Source: Torymus aiolomorphi (lineage: Eukaryota; Arthropoda; Insecta; Hymenoptera; Torymidae). Taken from it: DNA of 64,000 nt. Below the pieces are notes generated by a model, which was not told where the DNA came from, ran no database searches, and was given only the letters and a program-made list of their open reading frames with translations. This document shows positions 31,602 to 41,589 of the stretch, in pieces; position 1 is the first letter of the stretch, and every line of letters begins with the position of its first letter. A program made the position numbers and the translations under genes. The DNA lies in contig CM070877.1 of NCBI GenBank assembly GCA_036365515.1, positions 67,761,522 to 67,825,521 on the forward strand, read 5' to 3'.

Positions 31602-32283
31602 ATTGACTGAGTTACTTACCAGCCCAGAAGTAGACGTTAACGGAATTATATTGGTCAATGACGAAACACTCTACGCCAACTGCTGTTACGACAACGAAGC
31701 TCTGCTGTCGTCTCCAGCGATGTGTTGTGATTACTGTCTTTACAACAGCACAGGCCCGACTGGAACTATTCAAGCATTTTCACGCATTGGGCCCCCGAGC
31801 TCTCTACTACGACACGGATTCTGTTTTTATGTTAGCAGAGAGGATAGCGAACACGATTTACAAACAGGTGTGGCTTTAGGCGAACTCACGGATGAATTGG
31901 CTAGTAACGGAAACGGTACGTACATAACCTCGTTTTTATCCAGAGGTCCAAAATTTTACGCGTACAAATTTAAAAACCCGGACGGAAATGAAGAGTACGT
32001 GTGTAAAGTTAAAGACATAAGACTAAATTACCCCAACAGTCTACAAATAAATTTTGATACTGTTCGTGAGATGATTACTTCACAAGATAGTGAGATATTA
32101 CTGTCTAATTTTGCTATTCGACGAACAGAATTCCACGAGGTGATAACGCAAAATGAAACAAAGGCGTGTAAAACCGTGTACGGAAAAAGAAGATTCGTTG
32201 CGTTAAGTAAAAGTTATCCATACGGCTACATCCGCGGTCCGTCTACTACTGGCGCATCAGGGGGCCATACCCTGGAAAGTTAG
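31602..32283 (+). pseudogene. Polinton DNA polymerase B, C-terminal part
   Basis: After the right copy of the target duplication PolB resumes exactly where it stopped (TELLTSPEVDVNGIILVND). The catalytic motif C, LYYDTDSVF, is intact but lies in a different frame (about 31790-31840) from the flanking sequence, so two compensating shifts surround it. The thumb follows (GTYITSFLSRGPKFYAYKF, CKVKDIRLNY) and the usual PYGY end is present near 32225. The open frame then runs a little further to TAG at 32281. Confidence 0.9.
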
Positions 32284-32284
32284 T

Positions 32285-32631
32285 GGCGCTGGTGTAGCAA
32301 TACAAAGAACGCACTCCTGACCGATGACGATGCAGTGTAAAAACAGCTCATTGGCTATCGCTGTGGTTTCATTATTGTGATTAGCGACGGGCGCACCAGA
32401 AGGGAGCTCATTGGCTGCTGGTGCGCCCCAACAAACTGATTTAGCGGCCGCGGGAGGCGTAGCATCTAAGCGCTCATTAGCCACCAATGCGCCGGCGAAA
32501 GAGCTGCTTTGCCGCGGAGCTAGCTTCACCACAAGGCTCGCGGACTCGCGAGCGGCTGCGGGCGGGGGGCATCGGGAGCGGTTACGAGCTCTTCGGGAGA
32601 AGTGTTTCAGAATGCTCAGTCAGTGTGAATT
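32285..32631 (+). promoter_or_regulatory. GC-rich spacer with three CCAAT-type repeats
   Basis: AGCTCATTGGCT occurs at about 32343 and 32403, and a variant GCTCATTAGCCACCAAT near 32473. GGTGCGCC and GGCGCACC flank the second copy. GC content is well above both neighbours. Position between polB and the ATPase gene suggests a promoter; no TATA box seen. Confidence 0.35.
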
Positions 32632-33272
32632 ATGAACACGCGCTGGAAACATCCGTGGACGTGACGTTGAGTGGGCCCACCGATTGCGGTAAAACAGTAT
32701 TTGTTAAAAAATTTCTGAAATACATTGACCGCTTGAGCGAAACTCGCTTCAAGCGTATTATTCTTTATTACGGTGAATGGCAATCGGGATACAGAGATCT
32801 GGGTAAAGACGTTGAATTTCGCGAAGGTCTACCGCAAAACACCGATTGGCTTAACGATCCGAAACCTAAGTTGATCATCATCGACTACCTCATGCGCGAA
32901 TCGTCCTCTGGAGGAGACATAGCGAATCTTTTTTACGAAATGCAGTCATCACAACTACTTGAGCGTAATTTTTATCACTCAAAACATCTTCCATCAAGGT
33001 AAAGGCCAGCGTGACATATCTTTGAACGCTCATTATATTGTAATCTTTAGGAATTTGCGAGATCGTGCCCAGATACGTCATCTTGCTAGGCAAGTATATC
33101 CTGAAATTCCTCGATAATTAGAAGAAGCCTACCGGGACGCAACATCGCAAGCTTTTGGCTACTTTTAGTTGGATCTGAAGCAAATCACATTGGATAACTA
33201 CCGATTTCGAACATGTATTTTCCCCGCTTATGAGTAACAGTACGGTTACGTACCGCGAAAATAACTGACACA
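32632..33272 (+). pseudogene. Polinton packaging ATPase (A32/FtsK-HerA type)
   Basis: The enzyme is thought to pump DNA into virus-like particles. From ATG 32632 (NTRWKHPWT) a one-base shift near 32663 leads into the Walker A region (SGPTDCGKTVFVKKF; the usual small residue is Asp here). Walker B reads KLIIIDYLM, where the second acidic residue normally seen is Tyr. A second shift near 32935 leads to the conserved block IFITQNIFHQGKGQRDISLN and LRDRAQIRHLARQVYPEI. The gene is clearly recognisable but carries two shifts, a stop near 33117 and changed motif residues. Confidence 0.9.
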
Positions 33273-33303
33273 GTCAAAATCAAGTTCCAATCGTGTTGTT
33301 GCA

Positions 33304-33447
33304 ATGACTACAAAAACGCGTTATCCTTTTGGTCGAAAAGATGCTACCGTCTTGGCGGCATTGTACCATTTTAACAAAGAACAGCGGAAAGCAGTTTTAC
33401 AGAAAGCTGATGCAAAATTGGTCGTCGTATTTGCGAGTGCGCTTTAA
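33304..33447 (+). pseudogene. pX-like Polinton protein, 5' part
   Basis: A 47-codon frame (MTTKTRYPFGRKDATVLAAL, EQRKAVLQKADAKL) precedes the TTAA element. It resembles the N-terminal part of the small basic Polinton/adintovirus protein compared with adenoviral pX. A one-base shift lies just before the break. The gene continues at 36440. Confidence 0.65.
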
Positions 33448-33772
33448 GGGCGTTCTCTTGGTTGAAACAGCAGTTTTTGAATTTTTAACTTTCAAATAAT
33501 GTTGAATTAATGTAATAATCCAGTAGTAAGTACATATAACAAATATACATTAGAGGGAACATAAAACAATTTTTTTCAATCGAATTCAGGCAATAGTTAC
33601 TATGATATTGTTAAAATTAAAGACAAAAACTTCAATAAGTTACCTAATTTTTGCTTCCTTATAGAGGAAGCTTTGTGATAGTAAAAAAAAAAGTTTATGA
33701 GATAATGTGTTAGAAATGTTATTTAGCAAATTTGGAATCGAAATACACTATTTTTAGAAAATGTCCCTATGG

Positions 33773-33774
<2 letters not shown>

Positions 33775-33820
<46 letters not shown>
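33775..33820 (+). repeat. (GT)n microsatellite
   Basis: About 22 GT repeats. Confidence 0.97.
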
Positions 33821-33822
<2 letters not shown>

Positions 33823-35959
33823 GTATACGCTGATATCTCATGATCTACTCGACCGATTTTAACGGGAGAGTGATTATTTTTTTATATTTTGCTTCTACAA
33901 TTGGGGTCAATATTCTATTTTTGTAAAATTTATTTTTTTTTTATAGCCATTTTTTAATTTTCAAAATTTTTTTTCGATTTTTATAATATTTAGAACAAAT
34001 ATTGTTCATATATCATGAATTCTCTGTATGTAGGATAAAATTATCTACTATTTAAAAAAAAAAAAAGTCGGTAGCTATATTTCGTCATAAGTTATTGATG
34101 AAAATATAATTTTTTGTAAATAGGTTATATTTCGAAATTAAAAAAAGATATTAACATGAATATTTTTTTGGTTATAAAGGATATTAAGTACTATAACTTA
34201 CTAAATTTTTAGATTTTTTTATTCATTATTTTTTGAGAAAAAAAATAATTTATAAAAAAAAGTGATTTTTTTTGTCGTTCAATAACTATAGTAAAATTGG
34301 CTTAATCACTTTGAAATTCTTTGTAGGGGAAGATTTTGTATACCAATCGAGTGAGTTCTTTGGGCAAAAGGATTGATCCATAAATTTCGAAGATATTTGA
34401 GGTTAAAATTTTTTTCAATTTTTCTTTAAATCGTAATTTCTCGAGAACGGCTCTATGTATCTAAATGGGGTGGGTGGTATTCGAAAGAGAATTAAATTAC
34501 CTATATTTTCTAGAAAAAATTAATTCTCTAGCTATCACGGTTCTTTTGTTATTAACAAAAACGTAAAAATTGAAAAATGAAAAAAAATGAGTTTTATATG
34601 TTCAACTATTACAAGAGTAAAATTGTCTTATTCGCTTCAAAATTCATTGTAGAGGTATATTATTCATAGTTCTCGGATGAGTTCTTTTGGCAAAGTGATG
34701 GGTTCATAAATTTCAGAGATATCTGAGGTTAAAATTTTTCTAGACATTTTTAAAATCTATTTCTTAAGGATGGCTCTGTGTATCTGAATGGGATGAGTAG
34801 CATTTGAAAGAGAATTAAAATATTTATATTTTCTGAAAAGAAAAATTTTTTAGTTATCGCGGTTTTTTATTATTAACAAAAATGTAAAACATGAAAAATT
34901 GAAAAATGAAAACATAAATCTGTCTTTATCAAATTTTTTAAAATACATCCCCTCATATAACGCATTCAATATAACACGTTCAATGTTCATTGGATCCATC
35001 AACACACGCTATACGGTAGATTAATACTCCGCACACGTGACACCAAACTCGCTAGTCGCGAGACTTTATAAATGCAAGACCGCGGTCTATTATCACGATA
35101 GCGCACGCGGTAAAGACACCATTAAGGGTCGACGTGCAATGGTAGTGTGCGCCTACCATCGGACTGGCCAATCACACACGTAGTTTCATAGCCGCGAGTA
35201 CGCGCGTTCCGCGTTAACTATAATAAAACGAAATAACGAAACGGATCAACACTGAGGATAGTTTCGAAAGAAATATCGAATTTACGTGAGCGCAATTAAT
35301 TGTTTTGGCTCTCACGTAAAAATGGATTATTATATTATTATTATATTCAAATTATCAAATTGAATTAGAATATTTAATTCACTTTATAATTTATAATTTT
35401 CTTTTAATTTAGTTTATAATTAAATTTAATTTAATTTATAAAATGATAATTTTAGTTTATAATATCTCTGAAAATTATGAACCAATCATTTTGCCAAAAA
35501 AACTCTGCCGAGAACTATCAATAATATACCTGTACAATGAATTTTGAAGCGAATAAGACAATTTTACTATCGTAATAGTTAAAGCTCCAAAATTCATTTT
35601 TTTTTTTTTATTTTTAAATTTTTACATTTCTGTTAATAACAAAAGAACCGTGATAGCTAGAAAATAAATTTTTTTTTGAAAATATAGGTAATTTAATTAT
35701 GTTTCGAATGCTATAAATTACATTCAAATACATAGAGCTCTAAATATCAGTTGCAAATTTATAGGCAATTGTGATATATATTTTATGTATGTGAAATTTT
35801 GTGGAAATGTATAATCTATAAAAATTTGAATAAATTATGTTGGAGTTTTGTTATTTCTGTCTTTCTGAAGTATTAAATTTTAAATATTGGAATTAAAAAT
35901 TAATTAAAGGAATCAGTAAATTAAGTTTGAGGAAGCTACGTGCCAATGAATTGGCAGCG

Positions 35960-36236
35960 GTTTTTTTCTTTCTTATCCAATATTAACGAAATAAAGCTTA
36001 TTTTGTTCGTTAAGAAATTTCAGGGGGAGTGTCGATGGGAAAATTTATGATACGAGTTACCAGTACGGCGTAATATCAATTTGTTTAAGAAAAGTAAATC
36101 AAGTTTTAATAAACAAATTGATATTACGTCGTATTGGTAACTCGTATCATAAATTTTCCCATCGATACTCCCTCTGAAATTTCTTAACGAACAAAATAAG
36201 CTTTATTTCGTTAAGATTGGATAAGAAACAAAAAAA
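35960..36236. repeat. Palindrome of about 270 bp inside the TTAA element
   Basis: TTATCCAATATTAACGAAAT (from about 35975) through AATATCAATTTGTTTA pairs with TAAACAAATTGATATTACG through TTTCGTTAAGATTGGATAAG. The loop is about 30 bp around 36095. A few substitutions only. Confidence 0.9.
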
Positions 36237-36439
36237 AAATTAGGTAACTTATTGAAGTTTTTGTCTTTAATTTTAACAATATCATGGTAACTATTGCCTA
36301 AATTCGTTTTAAAAATTTTTTTTTATGTTCCTTCTAGTGTATGTTTGTTATATGTACTTACTTTTGGATTATTAAATTAATTAAACATTATTTAAAAGTT
36401 AAAAATTCGAAAACTGCTATTTCGACCAAGAGAACGTCC

Positions 36440-36660
36440 TTAAAGGTATTGATACGTAACGTTCCGTTAAATAAAGGTCACAAGGGTCGCCTGCGTAAGC
36501 ACGCAGAAGATCTGCGTAAGTTAGCATCACCGGATATCACTTTACAACGAAGAAAAAACATTATAGTGTAACGTGGCCGCTTTTTGCCTGCTCTGCTAGT
36601 ACCTCTGATTCGTCTTGTTAATCTCGTGAATAAATACAGATGGAACACGCGAGAAAGATG
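36440..36660 (+). pseudogene. pX-like Polinton protein, 3' part
   Basis: The sequence resumes directly after the second TTAA with VLIRNVPLNKGHKGRLRKHA, a basic stretch typical of the family. A TAA at about 36569 interrupts the gene just before a hydrophobic segment (RFLPALLVPLIRLVNLV) of the kind that follows a GGF motif in this family. It ends at TGA 36658-36660. Removing the insertion and one TTAA copy brings the two halves together in one frame at the junction. Confidence 0.75.
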
Positions 36661-36789
36661 ATTCTCTTACCGCAAGAGCGTGGTTTACGTTTGCAAACCA
36701 CGCTCGGAAACGTTGGAACGCAATTCAGCTTCAAAATCGCGAGTCAGATGTATGTGGTCAGTATTGTATTATATTTTTATATTATATGA
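36640..36789 (+). CDS. Small Polinton-associated ORF (MEHARKM type)
   Basis: A 49-codon frame begins MEHARKMILLPQERG and overlaps the end of the pX-like gene by 21 bases. An N-terminus of this kind recurs right after the pX-like gene in other Polintons, as I remember the family, and its full protein is longer. Here the stop TGA at 36787 overlaps the ATG of the next frame, so a shift may divide one protein. Confidence 0.5.
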   Translation: MEHARKMILLPQERGLRLQTTLGNVGTQFSFKIASQMYVVSIVLYFYII

Positions 36790-37046
36790 GTCATGGTTTA
36801 GGTTTCAAGAAGTTTCTCGACAATTTTTCTGCCATCTTGGAGAAAAATGATAACGTAGTTAAACGCTATGTACGGTATAAAAATGCTGACGGAAGTTTCA
36901 CTGGTAACGACGGATGCTTTGTCAGATGTTTACAAAACTGCCGCTCTAAAATGTCTTTGTTACAATATAGTTTTTCAGCACTTTTATTATCGCGCAAAAA
37001 ATGTTTTGATGTAAGACGATACAACACGTGTTATCGAGTTTTATAA
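36786..37046 (+). CDS. 86-residue ORF, possible continuation of the preceding one
   Basis: The frame begins MSHGLGFKKFLDNFSAILEK and continues VVKRYVRYKNADGSF. The DNFSAIL-x-VVKRY pattern resembles the C-terminal helix pair of the MEHARKM-type Polinton protein. It overlaps the previous stop as ATGA. The last third has no recognisable content. Confidence 0.4.
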   Translation: MSHGLGFKKFLDNFSAILEKNDNVVKRYVRYKNADGSFTGNDGCFVRCLQNCRSKMSLLQYSFSALLLSRKKCFDVRRYNTCYRVL

Positions 37047-37168
37047 AATCGTGGTCGTAATTTAACCGCTTTATCTACAGATGTGTAATTGTTTAGTCTT
37101 GATCGGCATAAGCTTTACTTCTTAAATGCTTGCACTTTTTAACTTCCCCCATCAGTTGAAGAACTGTA

Positions 37169-38110
37169 TTGAAACGATCGCTCCAGAGCCTTTCGCATCA
37201 GTCGCTTTCTACTCGTAGAGGTACGCGAATCGTCATGGCAGACATACCACGAGCTGCGCATCCCTCACATCAATTCTTTTGTATGTTATACGCTTTGAAT
37301 AAATCGTTTACCAAGAAGATAATTGTCGGTTTGGAATACGACGAGATTGTCGGCAAGTTCGACGACGAGTGCTACAAACCTGTGGTTCGACTAGTGTCAA
37401 ATGATTTTAAAGGTGTTGCGTTTTCATGCGACGATTGGGATGAATTTAAAACTAGTTTCGATGATATTGATAAATATTTTCGTGGACTACATAATGGCTT
37501 AAAGGACAAGAAAATTTACGGCAATGGTTGGTCCTTGAAATTCACCACAAGTCATCAGAATAAAGCAATCGAGATTGAAGAAGACAGAAGGCCCGGCGTT
37601 GGTCGAATCAAACAATTTTGTCACAGCTTAATAATTAAAAAAGTAACTTTTGACTGTCTTCAAGAATTTATTGTAAAGTGTATCGACACGCGTCTCAAAT
37701 ATTTAAGTTCTATTGCGAGTAGTGTGAGACGTGTTACCTGCGAGATTATGGAATTCCTCACAAATAAAAGTAGCCTCATGCACGAAGCACAAAGACAACT
37801 TTATACACCTAATATTGTTAAAGATGTTGTAAATTTAGTTGACAATGATGTAACAAACGATATAACTACTAACGTAGAAAACCAGTGTAAAGAGGAAAAA
37901 TTAGCTTCTCTATCTAAGTCCGATGTTACCGATGTATTGTATCAGTTTGTATCATTGCATATGCCAAGAATTGTTGATGAATTAAATGTTAAATTACCTG
38001 AAAATAAAATAGAAAGTTTAATTGTACTTACCATGCTCTTATTTTCCCTTTACCTTGCCATGGTCCTCTTGTACACGAGTTATTATATTTTCAAAGAGAT
38101 TGAGTTTTAA
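37169..38110 (+). CDS. 313-residue Polinton ORF of unknown function, intact
   Basis: The largest uninterrupted frame of the Polinton. A likely internal start is the ATG at about 37232 (MADIPRAAHPS). The middle is a mixed alpha/beta-like region (IVGLEYDEIVGKFDDECYK, FSCDDWDEFKTSFDD, FIVKCIDTRLKYLSSI). The C-terminus has a single hydrophobic segment (LIVLTMLLFSLYLAMVLLYT) that could span a membrane. I cannot name it. It stands last before the right terminal repeat. It is open while its neighbours are broken, which could be chance or recent loss of function. Confidence 0.6.
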   Translation: MKRSLQSLSHQSLSTRRGTRIVMADIPRAAHPSHQFFCMLYALNKSFTKKIIVGLEYDEIVGKFDDECYKPVVRLVSNDFKGVAFSCDDWDEFKTSFDDIDKYFRGLHNGLKDKKIYGNGWSLKFTTSHQNKAIEIEEDRRPGVGRIKQFCHSLIIKKVTFDCLQEFIVKCIDTRLKYLSSIASSVRRVTCEIMEFLTNKSSLMHEAQRQLYTPNIVKDVVNLVDNDVTNDITTNVENQCKEEKLASLSKSDVTDVLYQFVSLHMPRIVDELNVKLPENKIESLIVLTMLLFSLYLAMVLLYTSYYIFKEIEF

Positions 38111-38224
38111 TTTACATTAATAAAATTATAATCAAACGTATACAAATTATATCCTGTTTTGTGCTTCTCAATTAAAAATTAAAATTTAATTTTATTATTT
38201 ATACTTTTAATTATATTAAGTGGT

Positions 38225-38430
38225 ACACATAACACACGCGCGCATGTAGACATACCACACACACACAATACGTGTGCGTCGCGCATATGTACAAACACGC
38301 GCGCGCGCGCGCACACCCACACACACGCGTGTGTGTGTGCGCCGCGCATATGCACAAACTTTTGCTAACGCAGCACTATGACGAGGCCCCGACAAGCATT
38401 GACCTTGTCTGACGCCGATGAGTCATTGTT
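38225..38430 (-). repeat. Right terminal inverted repeat of the Polinton
   Basis: CGCATATGCACAAACTTTTG followed by CAGCACTATGACGAGGCCCC mirrors 12920-12990, and the two GCATATG(T/C)ACAAAC motifs mirror the duplicated motif of the left end. Similarity fades after ATTGTT at 38430. Confidence 0.6.
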
Positions 38431-39585
38431 AGAATGTGATTCTAACACTATAATTACAAAATTATCTTCTCCACGTGGATTTAGTGCAAAAATTTGTAAT
38501 ATGTGAGAATGTGATTCCTCCTATATTTAAGTCCAAGAGTAAATAATCAGTATTCAAAGCATACAAAGAAATTAATCCTGCCCCCGATACAGAGGAAATA
38601 TTGAACATTGGAGTGTCGTATAATGGCACAGTGTTGTAAATAGTTAACTAAAAAGTAATGTAATTTTCAATTTAATTGATAATTAAATTTCCATTTTCAA
38701 TTACATTATATCTAATTCATAACTAAATTTTAATTTTTAATTATATAAAATCTAACTGATAACTAAATTTTTATTTTTAGTTAGATTTAATCTAATTGAT
38801 AACTAAATTTTTATTTTTAATTACATAAAATCTAATTGAAAATAATAATGTAATTATTAATTACATAAATGAAAATAAAAATTTAGTTATCAATTAGATT
38901 TTATATAATTAAAAATTAAAATTTAGTTATCAATTAGATTTTATGTAATTAAAAATAAAAATTTAGTTATCAATTATATTAAATCTAACTAAAAATTAAA
39001 ATTTAGTTATCAGTTAGATTTTATGTAATTAAAAATAAAAATTTAGTTATCAATTAGATTTTATGTAATTAAAAATTAACATTTAGTTGATCGTAATTAT
39101 AATCTAGTTATAATTAGGAATGGGTAATTACCCATTTTTGCAACACTGTAATGGCATATTCTATGGCAGAAGAGAGCCCACTAGTCGCTTCTTCGCATTG
39201 GACTAGTTACAGATTTCGTAACTGGTTTAGCAATTGATTGTGAAATCATCAAAATTTTGTTACTATGGGTTCAGTAATTGCTTATGAATTGGGCCCTGAA
39301 TGACTTGAATATGACTGCTGGCTCGATAGTCATAAATCTAGTGACGAATGTGATAAAAATTTTAGTGACGCATCTGGATCTATGGAAGTGCAAGCTGCTG
39401 AAATTTTGTGGTTATGCTCTATTGAGTCGAATAATATGAAATATACAGTTATGTTTTCAGATGGTGATGCTAAAACCTGGTTGAGATTGAAAGAAATTTC
39501 AAAATATCCAGTCGATAAAGAAGTTAGAAATAATTTAGATAAATATGTATTCCATAACTTTATTCTGATATTCATGTATTCTTAG
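38402..39585 (+). pseudogene. MULE-like transposase pseudogene, split by a MITE
   Basis: Fragments match the widespread insect protein with a Mutator-like domain: SSPRGFSAKI (about 38465), DTEEILNIGVSYNG (38590-38628; the usual DGTW motif has Asn), then after the MITE stop-containing pieces (VTDFVTGLAIDCEIIK), SSDECDKNFSDASGSMEVQAAEILW, and MKYTVMFSDGDAKTWL, with the SDGD motif kept. The last 67 codons (39382-39585) are open. Stops and shifts elsewhere make it dead. It begins within or immediately after the Polinton right end. Confidence 0.75.
38629..39148. mobile_element. hAT-type MITE, 520 bp, 8-bp target duplication
   Basis: Terminal CAGTGTTG and CAACACTG are flanked by TAATGGCA on both sides (38621-38628 and 39149-39156). 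Eight-base duplications and CA-G ends fit hAT. The interior is nearly all A/T, made of TTTAGTTATCAATTAGATTT repeats in both orientations. It interrupts the MULE-like gene right after GVSYNG. Confidence 0.92.
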
Positions 39586-40615
39586 CTTTAAATTCCATTT
39601 TCTCAATACCATATTTTAATAATGTTAAAAACTTCTATACGCAAAGGTTTTAAACTTGGAGCTTGAAAGTTTTTTGTACGTATTTTGACATGTCTGTAGT
39701 GCTCAGTGATAGGATGATTTAATGGATTATCTTAAATTTGTATTTCTAAATATATCTTCTACTACTGCTATAATTTCTTTTATTGCAGATAGAGTAACTA
39801 CTCTGTATAACTATACAGGGCTACTTGTGATATATACGAGAGGTAATAAAGGATTAAATCAGAGGTGCTGAGAAGGACCGAAAATAGGCGCGAGTGAGGT
39901 TCAAAAATTCGCAGTATCTTCAAAATATCTTAGAAATACTTAAGACTTCATGTTATTTTGAGGAAGGCCGATAGAAAATGCCCTTTTATAAATTAGAACT
40001 TTTATCAATAGAACTTTTATCAATAACCTTTTTCAATAGAACTATATTATACACAGATACACGCATACTTCGACTTGCAAACGAATACACACTAAGGTAC
40101 ACACGCACTCACCTAGACTATCAAACATCCATATCCATACCCACGTACACGTACACACACGCACACGCTCATATACAGGTGTACGCAAACACACACGCAC
40201 ACACGCACACAATGTAAAAAAACGAGACAATTATAATGGTTTCCGCGGATGTCTGTAGACTATCACTAGTAGCCTTGTACTGTCTTGTGAAGGTATCTGT
40301 TGAAATATTTACGTAAATAAATACACCGAGTTCGGAAACCCGCAAATAAATTCTTCTTTTTCTCGATTCCCCCGTCTCCTAACTTACCAAAAGGGAGCTC
40401 TACCGGGATTCCCTCTGTTCGAGCAACGATGATTTCCAAAATTTCGCTAGGTTTTAGAGTACTCAATAATTAATACATAACAACATAAATCCCTAACATA
40501 ACCACTATATCATTTTATTGACTTCGATACAGAGTTAAACGCATGAATTACTATGTCGTCGCTCGATGAAACTCCGATCGTCAATGTTCCCTGCAACAAA
40601 GAAATTCTGCCTGCC
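39586..40615. other. Non-coding AT-rich stretch with CA-rich microsatellite
   Basis: I see no gene. A CA-rich run (ACACACG, CACAC, GTACAC) occupies about 40050-40215. The rest, with unique sequence up to 40615, may contain the outer part of gypsy B's left LTR. Confidence 0.6.
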
Positions 40616-40621
40616 CTTTCC

Positions 40622-40646
40622 CTCTCTCTCTCTCTCTCTCTCTCTT
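40622..40646 (+). repeat. (CT)n microsatellite
   Basis: Twelve CT repeats; a second broken CT tract lies at 40793-40820. Confidence 0.95.
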
Positions 40647-40844
40647 CCTTATAGGTCTACCGATACACTTTCTCGGCCCACAACTCTTCTCTAACGAAAT
40701 CTCAACCAGCTTGTGCTCCCACGGCAACCGCGGTACCCTAAGACCTCCCGATCCCTGTCGTCAAGGCGATAGTTACGGTCCACGAATTACTTCTCTCTTT
40801 CTCTCTCTCTTACTCTCTTCTTCGACGTCCACGAGCCCTTTCTC

Positions 40845-41045
40845 TTTTGCGGCCATCTTCTGTTCCTTGTAGATAAGCAGGCATGAGAACATGGGGCAGC
40901 AAAATAACCCCCCGTGACGACATACCTCAACTCAATAATATTCATGAATATTCGTGAGTTTCCAAACTATTCATTTTCTGCGCGGGAATATGGTAGTGAA
41001 AAAAAAAGTATTTGGGGAGAACGATTTGACATCGTTACGAACAGC
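40845..41045 (-). repeat. Left (3') LTR-like repeat of gypsy B
   Basis: CAGCAAAATAACCCCCCGTG, CTCAACTCAATAATATTCAT and CCAAACTATTCATTTTCTGC have close counterparts in the same orientation at 58262-58400. The LTR ends could not be placed. Confidence 0.5.
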
Positions 41046-41589
41046 CTCTTCTCAAAGGATGGAATAATTACCCAGAATTCCGCTTATTTACATCTCACCA
41101 CGGATGGACACCTGAACATAGACATCCGCCCGGTAATGTAAATAGTCTTCCCACCGCGGAGATTTCCACCCTTAACGTTGTTGATCCATCCAGTAGTCAT
41201 CCAAGCTATCCTGCCATCACGTGTCCTTACTCTCTTGACCAACTCTACCGTCCCCTAAACTCCACCCAATTCCCCCAAATACCGCACTCTTTACCGCTAC
41301 ATTACATAAACCCACTATCGATCCAATCACCCGAACTCTACCCGACATTTATCGTCTATTGCGTATCCGGCCCAGGAGGTCCGCTCGGCTACAAATCCCA
41401 AAGAATAGCGTTCGTCGCTTGTAGGCTGCTCTGTCAACCAAGCGGTCGCCGGTGGTTCCTTAGTAAGCTCACTAACTGCAGCCACTATCCCCTCGGTTTC
41501 AGCGGGTCGGTTTTCATAGGCGGGGTTGTCGCAGTCGAATGAACGACCAACGGTAAAGCAGGCGTGATAGGAGCCACGCTCCCAAATTT
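41046..41589 (-). other. 3' untranslated part of gypsy B
   Basis: No gene recognised. It corresponds in position to the sequence between ORF3 and LTR in gypsy A. Confidence 0.45.

Larger units (their letters stand above)
33448..36439. mobile_element. Non-autonomous TTAA DNA transposon (2992 bp)
   Basis: TTAA at 33444-33447 and 36440-36443 flank inverted ends of about 200 bp (GGGCGTTCTCTTGGTTGAAA and the complement of the right end, GGACGTTCTCTTGGTCGAAA). TTAA duplication is typical of piggyBac and Kolobok superfamilies. There is no transposase. The interior is AT-rich with a (GT)n tract (33775-33820) and several internal inverted segments: 34590-34700 pairs with 35475-35575, and a 270-bp palindrome adjoins the right end. 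34960-35310 is a GC-richer island with a TATAAATG (about 35068), of unknown origin. Confidence 0.88.
12897..38430. mobile_element. Decayed Polinton/Maverick with four nested insertions
   Basis: Polintons are large virus-like DNA transposons that encode a protein-primed polymerase. Here a polymerase B, an A32-like ATPase and a pX-like protein lie in one orientation between two inverted ends. Removing the LINE, the CsRn1-like element, the Penelope-like element and the TTAA element leaves roughly 8 kb, short for a family usually 15-20 kb. I find no retroviral-type integrase, maturation protease, major capsid or penton gene in that remainder. All recognised genes are broken. The boundaries rest on the inverted ends described below; no clean 6-bp target duplication is visible. 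Confidence 0.75.

Noticed and set aside
38524..38555. TATATTTAAG followed by TCAGT at promoter-like spacing
   Set aside because: It falls within the MULE-like pseudogene between coding fragments, so it is more easily explained as decayed coding sequence.
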